Source of the DNA: Lachnospiraceae bacterium
Lineage (GTDB): Bacteria > Bacillota > Clostridia > Lachnospirales > Lachnospiraceae
Direction: 5' to 3'
Assembly: GCA_030825115.1 (NCBI GenBank)
Contig: JAPJQL010000002.1
Span: forward strand, 1 to 64,000
DNA length: 64,000 bases
Both the position numbers and the translations under genes were made by a program. The stretch's first letter is position 1, and each line of letters begins with the position of its first letter. Below the pieces are notes generated by a model. It saw only the letters and a program-made list of their open reading frames with translations, had not been told where the DNA came from and searched no databases. Below are positions 38,295 to 46,734 of this stretch, one piece after another.

Positions 38295-38445
38295 ATAGAC
38301 AACAAACAAGTTGTTTATAAAACGCTTATAAGATTTTTTTCATAATACTCGAGCTGATAACCTTAGGTTGTCAGCTCTCCTCCCTTTTTAAACCTCAATA
38401 AATGATAATGAAAACGCCACTCCTGCTGCGGGGTGGCGTTTTCCT
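38295..38445 (+). ncRNA. Candidate small RNA with anti-Shine-Dalgarno loop
   Basis: The region downstream of the PHO-box-like array has no ATG on the plus strand but is highly structured. It has a TTATAA/TTATAA hairpin (38315-38331), a 12-bp hairpin with GAGCTGA/TCAGCTC ends (38351-38377), the C-rich segment TCTCCTCCC (38376-38384) followed by T5, and a perfect 10-bp terminator hairpin (38411-38442). The C-rich segment is complementary to ribosome binding sites. About 95-150 bases long depending on which hairpin terminates it. No family was recognised. Confidence 0.5.
38411..38442. terminator. Bidirectional terminator
   Basis: AAAACGCCAC (38411-38420) pairs perfectly with GTGGCGTTTT (38433-38442). 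It ends the cation-exchanger transcript on the minus strand and the candidate small RNA on the plus strand. Confidence 0.8.
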
Positions 38446-38479
38446 GTTGTACAAATGTTATACAGATCCAAAAGAAACA

Positions 38480-39403
38480 TCATCTGATGCAGATATATAC
38501 CAGATAGGCCGCATAGATTCCCAGCATGGTCAGCCCCTCTGCACGGCTGATCCGCTCTTTGCTCCTGCATAAAAACCAGGTGATCACACTGAATACCACC
38601 AGGCAGGTCGCATCGATGACCGCGAAGGAATTCACTTTGATCGGGCTGACTGCCGCCGACAGACCGAGCACCATCAGGATGTTAAAGAGGTTGGAACCGA
38701 TGACATTGCCAAGGGCAAGTCCATTCTCCCCTTTTCGGGAAGCGACGACGGAGGTCACAAGTTCCGGCAGGGATGTCCCCAGCGCCACGACCGTCAGCCC
38801 TACCAACGTCTGGCTAAGTCCAAACGACAGCGCAATCTGTCTGGCGCTGTCCACCACCAGGTCGCCGCCCAGCACGATGGCAGCCAGGCCCCCGATGATA
38901 TAAACCGCGCTGCGAAGCGGGGAAAGTACCTGAAATTCCTCCTGCGCGCTGGTGCGGTTGGCAAGTGCGTCCCGGACAGTCAGCACCATAAACACCACAA
39001 ACATGCCAAGCAATAACAAAGCGTCAACCCGTCCCACATAAAAATCCCGGAAAATCATGATCAGCAGAACCGCCCCTGCGCCGGCCGAAGCTATAAAGTC
39101 CCAGCGCAGCCGCACTGCAAAGGGACGGATCGCGCCGCAGGCCCCAAGCACAACCAGCAGATTAAAAATATTGGAGCCGATGACATTGCCTACCGCGATC
39201 TCATTGTTCCCGGTCAGGGAAGCCGTCGTACTGACCGCCAGCTCCGGGGCGCTCGTACCAAAAGCCACTATCGTCAGTCCAATGATAATACTGGGAACAC
39301 GCAGCACCCGTGCAATGGAGGAGCTTGCCTCCACAAAGAAATCCGCCCCTTTGATCAGCAGCACAAATCCAGCCAGAAGCAGTACATACATCATAATGTT
39401 CAT
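38480..39403 (-). CDS. CaCA-family cation exchanger, probable manganese/calcium exporter
   Basis: A 307-residue membrane antiporter with about ten helices and the two CaCA alpha repeats: VAFGTSAPELAVS with GNVIGSNIFNLLVVLGACG, and VALGTSLPELVTSVVASRKG with GNVIGSNLFNILMVLGLSA. The Glu of each GTS-PEL motif is the ion-binding residue. The start at 39403 follows AAGAGGG. The family is usually described as Ca2+ or Na+/Ca2+ exchangers, but a yybP-ykoY riboswitch in the leader, which senses Mn2+, suggests that this member exports manganese. Confidence 0.92.
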   Translation of the reverse strand: MNIMMYVLLLAGFVLLIKGADFFVEASSSIARVLRVPSIIIGLTIVAFGTSAPELAVSTTASLTGNNEIAVGNVIGSNIFNLLVVLGACGAIRPFAVRLRWDFIASAGAGAVLLIMIFRDFYVGRVDALLLLGMFVVFMVLTVRDALANRTSAQEEFQVLSPLRSAVYIIGGLAAIVLGGDLVVDSARQIALSFGLSQTLVGLTVVALGTSLPELVTSVVASRKGENGLALGNVIGSNLFNILMVLGLSAAVSPIKVNSFAVIDATCLVVFSVITWFLCRSKERISRAEGLTMLGIYAAYLVYICIR

Positions 39404-39460
39404 AATCATCCCTCTTTTCTTTTGCTTTCCATTCCTGCCTGTATCTTCTATGATAAACAA

Positions 39461-39512
39461 CAAAAAAGCAAGGCTTTTATCGTATCACAAAGACACAATA
39501 AAAGTCTCGCTT
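39461..39512 (-). terminator. Riboswitch-controlled terminator
   Basis: On the minus strand AAGCGAGACTTTTAT (39498-39512) can pair with ATAAAAGCCTTGCTT (39466-39480), followed by TTTTTT. The first arm also contains the 3' closing strand of the riboswitch, so the two folds exclude each other. Confidence 0.75.
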
Positions 39513-39613
39513 ATTATATGCGTACCGGATCAATCTTACCCATATTCCGGGCAAATCAATCGTGATGACGACAGCGCATAACACAAAACTGTGCAAGCTA
39601 CTCCCTCTTACTG
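39496..39613 (-). promoter_or_regulatory. yybP-ykoY (Mn2+) riboswitch
   Basis: Read on the minus strand, the leader has the conserved blocks of the family in order: GGGAGTAGC (39597-39605), GTCGTCA (39566-39572), CCGG (39525-39528) and AGCGAGACTTTTA (39499-39511). These correspond to GGGGAGUAGC, GUCGUCA, ACCGG and AGCAAGACCUUU of known members. Mn2+ binding should hold the 3' strand in the aptamer and prevent the terminator, switching the exporter on. Confidence 0.85.
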
Positions 39614-39619
39614 GATTTC

Positions 39620-39648
39620 AGTATAGATATTTTTCGGGAGATTGTCAA
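39620..39648 (-). promoter_or_regulatory. Promoter of the riboswitch-exchanger transcript
   Basis: Minus strand TTGACA (39643-39648), 17 bases, TATACT (39620-39625). The start near 39613 lies just before the riboswitch. Confidence 0.8.
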
Positions 39649-39683
39649 GAATCATTTTTCCAAAACACTGAAATAATTGGAAA

Positions 39684-41087
39684 TCAGCCGTCTTTTCCGG
39701 GAAAATGAACCTCTTTTGAAAGCCAGATCAGCGCCAGGATGTTCGGATACGCCATCAGCCCGTTCCAGATGTCGGAAAGCAGCCAGACAAGCTCCAGCCT
39801 GCTGACACAACCCGCAAATACCGCCGCCAGATAAAAGACCATATACAGCCGTTCCCCCGCCCGTCTGGCCGCTGCGCCGGAAAACAGCCGTCCAAACAGA
39901 TACCCGGCCGTCTGCCTGCCAAGATAATACCAGGCAATAATGGTCGCAAATGCAAATACCACCATCGCCGCTGATACCAGGACCTCACCGGCAGCTCCGA
40001 GGCGTCTGGAAAAACAATGCGCCGTCAGCGCCGCTCCGTCATACATCTGCGCGCCTCCATACACCTGACCGATGCACAGGATGACCAAAGCCGTCAACGT
40101 GCAGATGACGATGGTATCAAAAAATACTTCAAACATGGCCCACATCCCCTGCTGCTCCGGCGTTGTCTCCTCCGCCGCCCCGTGCAGCACAGCCAGACTT
40201 CCAAGACCGGCCTCATTGGAGAATACGCCCCGCGAAAGCCCGTACCGGACACTGCGTGACAGCAGATACCCCGCCGCCCCGCCTGCCGCTGCCTTTCCAT
40301 GAAACGCTTCCCGAAAGATACGCCCAAACACCGCCGGAAGGCTCTCATAACAGGACAGGATCACAGCCAGCGAGAACAGAATATAAATCCCGGCAGACAG
40401 CGGCATCAGCCGCTCCGATACCCTGGCTATCCTTCCAATCCCTCCGAGGATGACCGCTCCGGTCAGCACGGTGACTGCCACCGCGCTGCACCACGGCGGG
40501 ATTCCCGCACTGTAGGACAAGGTCCCGCTCATCGAATTGGACTGGACCATGCTCCCCATGCCAAGAGAAGCGCAGACGGCAAACACCGCATAGAGAAAGC
40601 CCAGCGCCGGACAGCCAAGCCCCCGGTCCATATAGACCATCGGACCGCACATCCACTCCCCGTCTTCTTTCCGGTAGCGGTACTGCTGGCCCAGGCTGGT
40701 CTCCGCATACGCCGTTATCATGCCGATCAGAGCCGATATCCACATCCAGAACAAAGCGCCCGGTCCGCCTGCCGTCAGCGCTGTGGCTACCCCCACGATA
40801 TTTCCCGTTCCGATCGTGGCGGCAAGAGCCGTACAAGCGGACTGGAACGGAGTGACTTTATGTCGTTTTGTATCGCCGCTTCCGCCGGAAACGTCATCTT
40901 CATCCGTCTCAAAATCCCCGTCTGAACTTCCTCTGATCAATGCCCCTGCCGTCGCGTTCCACCATCTTCGGATACCACGGACCTGAAAGCACCCCGACCG
41001 GAAGGTAAACCAGATTCCCGTCCCAAGAAACAGCACAAGCGTCCATGGTCCCCACACCATCTGGTGCAGCGTTCTGATCACTTCCAT
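39684..41087 (-). CDS. Sodium:alanine symporter (AGCS family)
   Basis: A 467-residue membrane transporter that takes up alanine or glycine with sodium. The family signature is KVTPFQSACTALAATIGTGNIVGVATAL (key GTGNIVG), followed by PGALFWMW and, near the C-terminus of the core, FSNEAGLGS. An acidic insertion (about residues 55-75, with DFETDEDD) precedes the signature and is unusual. The start at 41087 is preceded by GGAAGGGCGG; an ATG at 41108 is possible. The gene is divergent from the phospholipase-like gene. Confidence 0.93.
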   Translation of the reverse strand: MEVIRTLHQMVWGPWTLVLFLGTGIWFTFRSGCFQVRGIRRWWNATAGALIRGSSDGDFETDEDDVSGGSGDTKRHKVTPFQSACTALAATIGTGNIVGVATALTAGGPGALFWMWISALIGMITAYAETSLGQQYRYRKEDGEWMCGPMVYMDRGLGCPALGFLYAVFAVCASLGMGSMVQSNSMSGTLSYSAGIPPWCSAVAVTVLTGAVILGGIGRIARVSERLMPLSAGIYILFSLAVILSCYESLPAVFGRIFREAFHGKAAAGGAAGYLLSRSVRYGLSRGVFSNEAGLGSLAVLHGAAEETTPEQQGMWAMFEVFFDTIVICTLTALVILCIGQVYGGAQMYDGAALTAHCFSRRLGAAGEVLVSAAMVVFAFATIIAWYYLGRQTAGYLFGRLFSGAAARRAGERLYMVFYLAAVFAGCVSRLELVWLLSDIWNGLMAYPNILALIWLSKEVHFPGKDG

Positions 41088-41220
41088 CTGCTGCCGCCCT
41101 TCCAACATACTCTTTATCTTCTATTCTGCCGGATGGCATTTTATACCTTCCTTTTTCCCTCGCATTTTCAGCCCGGATATGGTATGATGAGAATATCCTA
41201 ATAATGAAAGAAGGGTTTTT

Positions 41221-42201
41221 ATGCCTGGTTTTACCACACACTATATTCTTGGTATGCGTGCATATAACGACCTGCCTAACAACCAGCTCAAATACATTAT
41301 TGCCAAATACCGCTGGCTCTATCAGCTGGGGCTGCAGGGTCCGGATATGTTCTTCTACAATATCCCCATCCTGCGCCATCAAGACTATCGGAATGTCGGT
41401 TCCTATATGCATGAACATCACATTCGTGATTTTTTTGAATGCTATCTGCGCAATCTTGGCGATATCCAGTCCAAGCAGCAGAGGGAAGAAGGATTGGCAT
41501 ACTTCTGTGGTTTTTTATGCCATTATATCGGAGATTCCATCTGCCATCCATATGTGTACGGCAGGATCGGTTACGATGCCAGGAATCCCAACAACCAGAC
41601 CCACGGCATGCATGCTGCATTGGAAAATGATATCGATGCCCTGCTTCTGATGAAGTACAAAAAGAAAAAGCCGTCCCAGTTCAACCAGGCGGCTACCATA
41701 TGCCTAAACGGCATGGAGATCCAGTTCATCTCCCGTTTTCTGTCCAAATGCATCAATGAAACCTATTATCCGATCTCTTTTAAAAATAACTTTCAGGTGA
41801 CTCCACGTATGATTCACCGCTCCATCCTGGCCATGAGATTTGGCTGCCGTACTCTGGCAGACCCCTCCGGCAAAAAACGCGACCGGATCGCATTCGTGGA
41901 AAACATCTTCATGAAAGGACCGGTAGCCGCACAGAAGATCATCACGGATGAGGTATCCAACCCCCGCGGCGTGCTGAACTTAGACCATGAAATCTGGTGC
42001 AACCCCTGGGACCGCCGCCTTGCCTCAAAGGCATCCTTCCCGGACCTGTTTCGCCAGTCATTGTTAAAATGCTGCAATGTATATGCAATTATCAACGGGG
42101 ATATCACCAGTGGTCCTCCGTCCCGGAACCGGGACACCAGCCGTCTGATGGACGAACTGGGCAGTTATTCTTATCACAGCGGACTTATTGTGACGGATTA
42201 G
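41221..42201 (+). CDS. Zinc-dependent phospholipase C-family protein
   Basis: A 326-residue protein of the zinc-dependent phospholipase C/S1-P1 nuclease superfamily. Candidate metal ligands are the N-terminal THY, Asp in LGLQGPDMFFY, His in MHEHH, and the FLCHYIGDSICHPYVYGRIG segment with two His and an Asp. No signal peptide is visible, so it may work inside the cell and its substrate is unclear. The ATG follows AAAGAAGGG. The TAG stop lies inside the stem of the following terminator. Confidence 0.85.
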   Translation: MPGFTTHYILGMRAYNDLPNNQLKYIIAKYRWLYQLGLQGPDMFFYNIPILRHQDYRNVGSYMHEHHIRDFFECYLRNLGDIQSKQQREEGLAYFCGFLCHYIGDSICHPYVYGRIGYDARNPNNQTHGMHAALENDIDALLLMKYKKKKPSQFNQAATICLNGMEIQFISRFLSKCINETYYPISFKNNFQVTPRMIHRSILAMRFGCRTLADPSGKKRDRIAFVENIFMKGPVAAQKIITDEVSNPRGVLNLDHEIWCNPWDRRLASKASFPDLFRQSLLKCCNVYAIINGDITSGPPSRNRDTSRLMDELGSYSYHSGLIVTD

Positions 42202-42224
42202 CACATCGTGCTAATCCGTCTTTT
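42192..42224 (+). terminator. Terminator with embedded stop codon
   Basis: A perfect 13-bp stem (42192-42204 with 42208-42220, loop of 3) followed by TTTT. The stop codon of the upstream gene (42199-42201) is part of the left arm. Confidence 0.9.
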
Positions 42225-42228
42225 GTCA

Positions 42229-42576
42229 TTACTGATAATCCATCATCAGCAGGGCGATCTGATAAAGAAGCATCCTGTTTTTGGCATTCATTCCCTGAAG
42301 CCTCTCGCTCCCGTCTCCGTTTCCCTCCACGGTGGCCGCCTGCATCTGGATGACATTCATGAGTGTGGCAAGCCTTTTGTCCTCACCCTGATACCCCAGC
42401 ACCACATCTGTAGATACACCGAAGTAATCAGCGAGCTGTACCAGTACATCTGCCTGTATTGTATTACGGTTCTTTTCCATCCGGCTTACAATCTGCTGGG
42501 ATACGCCAATCACCTCACCCAGGCTTTTCTGTGTCATGCCGCGCCGCTCACGAAGAGCCTTAATATTACTTTCCAT
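42229..42576 (-). CDS. XRE-family helix-turn-helix regulator
   Basis: A 115-residue protein with an N-terminal phage-repressor-like helix-turn-helix (MTQKSLGEVIGVSQQIVSRMEK, recognition helix VSQQIVSRMEK) and a short C-terminal region of helical character. The start at 42576 follows AAGGGAG. It probably regulates itself or neighbours; target unknown. The upstream region contains an AGTA-N4-TACT inverted repeat near 42640. The gene ends at the terminator shared with the convergent phospholipase-like gene. Confidence 0.88.
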   Translation of the reverse strand: MESNIKALRERRGMTQKSLGEVIGVSQQIVSRMEKNRNTIQADVLVQLADYFGVSTDVVLGYQGEDKRLATLMNVIQMQAATVEGNGDGSERLQGMNAKNRMLLYQIALLMMDYQ

Positions 42577-42695
42577 ACTTTCTTCTCCCTTTGTATACAC
42601 CTATTTTATCAAAATGCCAAAGGTTGACTACTCATATATAAAGTACGTTTACTCTTCAAATTTGTTACAGGTTTTTCCAATAATTTCCTTTTTTC

Positions 42696-43979
42696 CTATC
42701 GGATCACCTGGTCTCCATCCTTCATCACATAATGTTTCTGTACGCCGAGCCTGGACATCCAGGCCTTCGTCTCAGCAATCGGCCACTTGCTTCCATCGTG
42801 GTTCCAAAGCCACTGCGGGGTCGGCCACAGGCAGATATCCGGGTTGATCGCCCGGTAGACTTCCTCTCCCACGCCGTTTTGTCCGTGGTGCGCCATCTGG
42901 ACGATATCAGCTTTCAGCTGCTCTGCCCCTACGTCCGCCAGAAGACGGCGTCCGCCTGCCTCTCCCATATCGCCGAGGAACATCATCGTCTTGCCGTTCA
43001 CCAGCATCTTATAGACAATGCTTGCATTGTTCCCCTTGTCTTCCGAGAGGTCATATCTGTCGTTCATAACCTGTATGATAACATCGTCTACCTGTATAAA
43101 CTGGTTGCGGCTCACCTGATGGAGAATATTCTGGGGAAGCCCCGCAAAGGTTCCGATCAGACTCAGAGCCATCGTCTGCTCATCCGGGTCGTGGACCGGA
43201 TACCACTCCGGCGCCGCAAAATTATAGTAAATTCCGTCAATCTGGATTCCTGGCGCCCCATCCTGTAAAATCTTGTAGATCGCGCCCACATGATCCCCAT
43301 GAGGATGGGTCAATAACCATGCGCCCACGTGGCCGCCTCTGGCCTGAATCTGACTGAGCAGATAATCCCCGTCTTCTCCCAAACCGCCGTCAATGACGAT
43401 CAGCTTGCCCTGGCTGGTTTCGATGATGACCGACAAGATCTGGCTGTTGGTCTGAGAGTTCAGCATGGTCAGCGTCGCTCCGCCAAGGATGGAATCCACC
43501 GGCATCCCCTTTTCTCCTTCCGTCGGAATAGACGTGAGAACGGAAGGTCCCGATGCGGGACGGCTTCCGCCGCCGGCCACTATCGTATTGCTGCCAGAAC
43601 CGTTCTGACTGCCTCCCGGAGTGCCTGACTGCTGGGTATTCCCCTGTGGGATCCCGCTTTGGCCTGCCGTGACCGTACCGGATGTCTGCTGTCCGCCCGA
43701 TTCCTGCTGCCTGCCTTCTCCTGCAACAACGGTTTTGCTCCCGCCGCTGCCTCCCGTCTGCTCTGTCTGGCCATTTCCCACCAGATTATCCTTCATCAAC
43801 TGATCCTGCGTCAGCGCGGCGATGCCTTCCGTCACATACTCTGTCAAATGAAAATCACTCTTTTTTACAGGCAGTCCGCCTTCTGCTGCCGCCGGATTGG
43901 AGCCCGTGATCACTGCTGTTACAAAAAGTCCTGCTACCATGGTTCCGGAAAACCAACGTCTGGGTGTATTTTGTCTCAT
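42696..43979 (-). CDS. Secreted metallo-beta-lactamase-fold hydrolase
   Basis: A 427-residue exported protein with a signal peptide (about residues 1-32, ending near NPAAA) and a long Gly/Ser/Gln-rich disordered stretch holding two similar pieces (KTVVAGEGRQ and NTIVAGGGSRP). A C-terminal metallo-beta-lactamase domain with HPHGDH, FLGDMGEAG and MAHHGQNGV follows. This domain order resembles the soluble ComEC-like hydrolases of Clostridia; a nucleic-acid or phosphodiester substrate is possible but unproven. The ATG at 43979 follows GTGAGG. Confidence 0.85.
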   Translation of the reverse strand: MRQNTPRRWFSGTMVAGLFVTAVITGSNPAAAEGGLPVKKSDFHLTEYVTEGIAALTQDQLMKDNLVGNGQTEQTGGSGGSKTVVAGEGRQQESGGQQTSGTVTAGQSGIPQGNTQQSGTPGGSQNGSGSNTIVAGGGSRPASGPSVLTSIPTEGEKGMPVDSILGGATLTMLNSQTNSQILSVIIETSQGKLIVIDGGLGEDGDYLLSQIQARGGHVGAWLLTHPHGDHVGAIYKILQDGAPGIQIDGIYYNFAAPEWYPVHDPDEQTMALSLIGTFAGLPQNILHQVSRNQFIQVDDVIIQVMNDRYDLSEDKGNNASIVYKMLVNGKTMMFLGDMGEAGGRRLLADVGAEQLKADIVQMAHHGQNGVGEEVYRAINPDICLWPTPQWLWNHDGSKWPIAETKAWMSRLGVQKHYVMKDGDQVIR

Positions 43980-44108
43980 ATAATCCTCACTTATCTGTAT
44001 TGTCGTCGTATTGCGGGCAGTTCCTGCCCACCTAAGCCATTTTACCAAAGACTTCCGCCTTTTAACAGTGACTTTCAAAAATCGTCAGAAAAACGTCATA
44101 TTTTCTTC

Positions 44109-44137
44109 TTGCAATTTTCTTCCATCGGTGCTATCAT
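44109..44137 (+). promoter_or_regulatory. Promoter of the BCCT gene
   Basis: TTGCAA (44109-44114), 17 bases, TATCAT (44132-44137), about 80 bases before the start codon. Confidence 0.65.
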
Positions 44138-44219
44138 GTTCAATATCGGTTTAATTTTATTATTTTTGAACGCAAGCATTCTGGCAAATAACTTATCACT
44201 GCATCGGAGGGTATTTATT

Positions 44220-45743
44220 ATGAAAAAGACATCATCTAAGGGACTGATCGGACAGTTGGATCTGGTCACAACACTGCTCCCCTTTTTCAGCATCGTTGTT
44301 TTATGCATCCTGTTCGTGCTCTATCCTGAAAGTTCCTCCCGCGTCCTGGAATCCATCCGGTATTTTCTGGGCGATCAGATGGGCAGCTATTATCTGATCA
44401 TCGGACTGGGTGTATTTCTCTGTTCTTTGTATCTGGCATTTTCCAGATATGGAACCATTAAGCTGGGAGACCTGAAGCATCCTGAATATTCTAATTTTAA
44501 ATGGGGCTCCATGATGTTCACCGCCGGTCTGGCAGCCGATATCCTGTTCTACTCCTGCTGCGAATGGATGCTGTATGCGGCTGAACCCCATATCGCTGAG
44601 ATGGGATCGATGCAGGATTGGGCGGCGACCTTCCCCCTGTTCCACTGGGGGCCGATCCCCTGGGGATTTTATCTGGTCCTCGCCGTTGCATTCGGCTTCA
44701 TGCTGCATGTCAGAAAAAGGGATAAACAGAAATATTCAGAATCGTGCCGCGCGCTGTTGGGCAGACGGGTCGATGGATGGGCAGGCAGGCTGATCGACCT
44801 GATCGCGGTATTTGCACTGCTGGCAGGCACCGCCACCACCTTCTCCCTCGCCACCCCGCTGCTTGCCATGGCGATCAGCCGTGTGACCGGAATCGCATCT
44901 ACGACCACGCTGACGATCATGATACTGGTGGTTGTATGCTGCATTTACACCTGTTCCGTCTATTTTGGCATGAAAGGGATCATCCGCTCTGCCGCCTGCT
45001 GTACCTACCTGTTCTTTACGCTGCTTGCCTACGTTTTCCTCTTTGGAGGAGAATCCCGTTTTATCATCGAGGCAGGCGTTACCTCCCTCGGCAACCTGGT
45101 ACAGAATTTTATCGGGCTGTCAACCTGGACTGACTCCCTGCGGACCTCGTCCTTCCCGCAGACCTGGACGATTTTTTACTGGGCATACTGGATGGTGTGG
45201 TGCGTCGCCGCCCCGTTCTTCATCGGAGCGATCAGCAAAGGGCGTACCGTCCGGCAGACGATACTGGGGGGCTACCTCTTCGGCCTGGCCGGGACATACA
45301 CCTCATTTATCATCCTAGGAAACTTTGGCCTTGGGCTTCAGCTTCACGGGCGGCTGGATATCCTGACTGCCTATGCAGAGAGCGGAGATTTATATACTGC
45401 GATCATCTCCATTCTAGAGCAGCTTCCGCTGTCCGGCTTTGTCCTGATCCTGCTGGTGCTGTGCATGGTGACATTTTACTCCACCTCCTTTGATTCCATC
45501 ACACTGGTCGCATCCTCCTACTCTTACAAAGAATTAGGATACGGGGCAGACCCCGACAGACGGGTGAAGCTGTTTTGGGCGATCTTTTTGATCCTGCTTC
45601 CAGTTGCTCTGATCTTTTCAGAGAATTCGATGGCGAACCTGCAGACCGTTTCGATCATTGCCGCGTTCCCGATCGGAATCATCATCATATTGATCATTGC
45701 CAGTTTCTTCAAAGATGCGCGGGCATATCTGGACGGAAAATAA
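44220..45743 (+). CDS. BCCT-family transporter
   Basis: A 507-residue membrane protein with about twelve helices of the betaine/choline/carnitine transporter family. The family box is WTIFYWAYWMVWCVAAPFFIG (Trp cluster), and the substrate-binding helix region MMFTAGLAADILFYSCCEWM is typical. Gram-positive homologs import quaternary amines as nutrients or osmoprotectants; in gut Clostridia they can also feed choline or carnitine breakdown. No osmosensing C-terminal extension is present. GGAGGG precedes the ATG, and the longer open frame starts far upstream inside the neighbouring gene. Confidence 0.92.
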   Translation: MKKTSSKGLIGQLDLVTTLLPFFSIVVLCILFVLYPESSSRVLESIRYFLGDQMGSYYLIIGLGVFLCSLYLAFSRYGTIKLGDLKHPEYSNFKWGSMMFTAGLAADILFYSCCEWMLYAAEPHIAEMGSMQDWAATFPLFHWGPIPWGFYLVLAVAFGFMLHVRKRDKQKYSESCRALLGRRVDGWAGRLIDLIAVFALLAGTATTFSLATPLLAMAISRVTGIASTTTLTIMILVVVCCIYTCSVYFGMKGIIRSAACCTYLFFTLLAYVFLFGGESRFIIEAGVTSLGNLVQNFIGLSTWTDSLRTSSFPQTWTIFYWAYWMVWCVAAPFFIGAISKGRTVRQTILGGYLFGLAGTYTSFIILGNFGLGLQLHGRLDILTAYAESGDLYTAIISILEQLPLSGFVLILLVLCMVTFYSTSFDSITLVASSYSYKELGYGADPDRRVKLFWAIFLILLPVALIFSENSMANLQTVSIIAAFPIGIIIILIIASFFKDARAYLDGK

Positions 45744-45750
45744 GATATAA

Positions 45751-45790
45751 AAAATGGGAAAAACAAAGATGACTCTGTTTTTCCCATTTT
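45751..45790. terminator. Bidirectional terminator between BCCT gene and glycan operon
   Basis: AAAATGGGAAAAACA pairs with TGTTTTTCCCATTTT (45751-45765 with 45776-45790). It has A and T flanks on both sides and marks the end of the glycan operon. Confidence 0.85.
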
Positions 45791-45801
45791 TATACTTAGA
45801 A

Positions 45802-46734
45802 CTATCGTTCATCCAAATTCAAAGTCCTGTCCACAATATAGATCGGCCTGTCCTTCAATTCGCTGAACAAGATTGCGATATACTCTCCGATCACCCCAAC
45901 GATCACAAACAAAATTGCAAACATAAAACAGATCAGCACCACGATCGTGGCATATCCGCTCGGCGCTCCCTGCCTTGTGAACAAGGTGTAGACCAGCACC
46001 GCCAGCCCCAGAAAGGCCGCAAAAATCCCGGCGTAAATCCCAAGCTTCAGGGGCAGATTGGAAAAACACATGATGGTATTGATTGAAAAAGCAAACAGCT
46101 TGCGGATACTGTATTTGCTTTCCCCTGCCACACGGTCATGGGCCTCGTATTCGATCGTGGTCCTTTCAAACCCGATATTCTGCACATATCCCCGCAAAAA
46201 CCGGACCTTCTCACGGTAATTCTTCCGCAGGACATCCGCCGCCTTTTGGGATATCGCAAAAAAATCTGACGCGTTCGCCTCAAACTTCACATCCGACAGG
46301 GTATTGATCAGCTTGTAAAATGCCGCTGACGTCATATTTTTCATCCATCCGGCAGACTTATTCTTCGTCCTTACCATGCTGATCACGCCATATCCCTGCT
46401 CCAGTTTTTCCACGATCTTTGGGATGCACTCAGGCGGATGCTGGAGATCGGCATCCATACAGACGATCGCATCCCCGGCCGCATAGTCAACGCCGGCGAT
46501 CATCGCCGCCTCATGGCCAAAGTTCCGGGAAAAATGGATCACCCTGACCTTTTCATCCTGCCCCGCCATCTTCTCGAGCAAAAGGCGGCTGCCATCCCGG
46601 CTCCCGTCATTGACAAACAAGAGCTCATAATCCCATGAAATATCCTCCAGGATTGGTTTCACCGTCTGATAAAACAGAGGCAGCGCCTGCTCCTCATTGT
46701 ATACGGACACTACAACTGAAAGTACCTTTCTCAT
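45802..46734 (-). CDS. Polyprenyl-phosphate glycosyltransferase (GtrB/DPM1-like GT2)
   Basis: A 310-residue enzyme that transfers a hexose from a nucleotide sugar to undecaprenyl phosphate on the cytoplasmic side. The GT2 domain has VVVSVYNEE, the VNDGSRDGS loop, DADLQHPPE with the metal-binding DAD, and the ASDFFAIS segment. Two C-terminal membrane helices (about residues 230-285) give the typical GtrB layout. It is the last gene of the glycan operon and overlaps licD by four bases. The lipid-linked sugar could be the donor for the GT-C-like membrane enzymes in the same operon. Confidence 0.92.
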   Translation of the reverse strand: MRKVLSVVVSVYNEEQALPLFYQTVKPILEDISWDYELLFVNDGSRDGSRLLLEKMAGQDEKVRVIHFSRNFGHEAAMIAGVDYAAGDAIVCMDADLQHPPECIPKIVEKLEQGYGVISMVRTKNKSAGWMKNMTSAAFYKLINTLSDVKFEANASDFFAISQKAADVLRKNYREKVRFLRGYVQNIGFERTTIEYEAHDRVAGESKYSIRKLFAFSINTIMCFSNLPLKLGIYAGIFAAFLGLAVLVYTLFTRQGAPSGYATIVVLICFMFAILFVIVGVIGEYIAILFSELKDRPIYIVDRTLNLDER

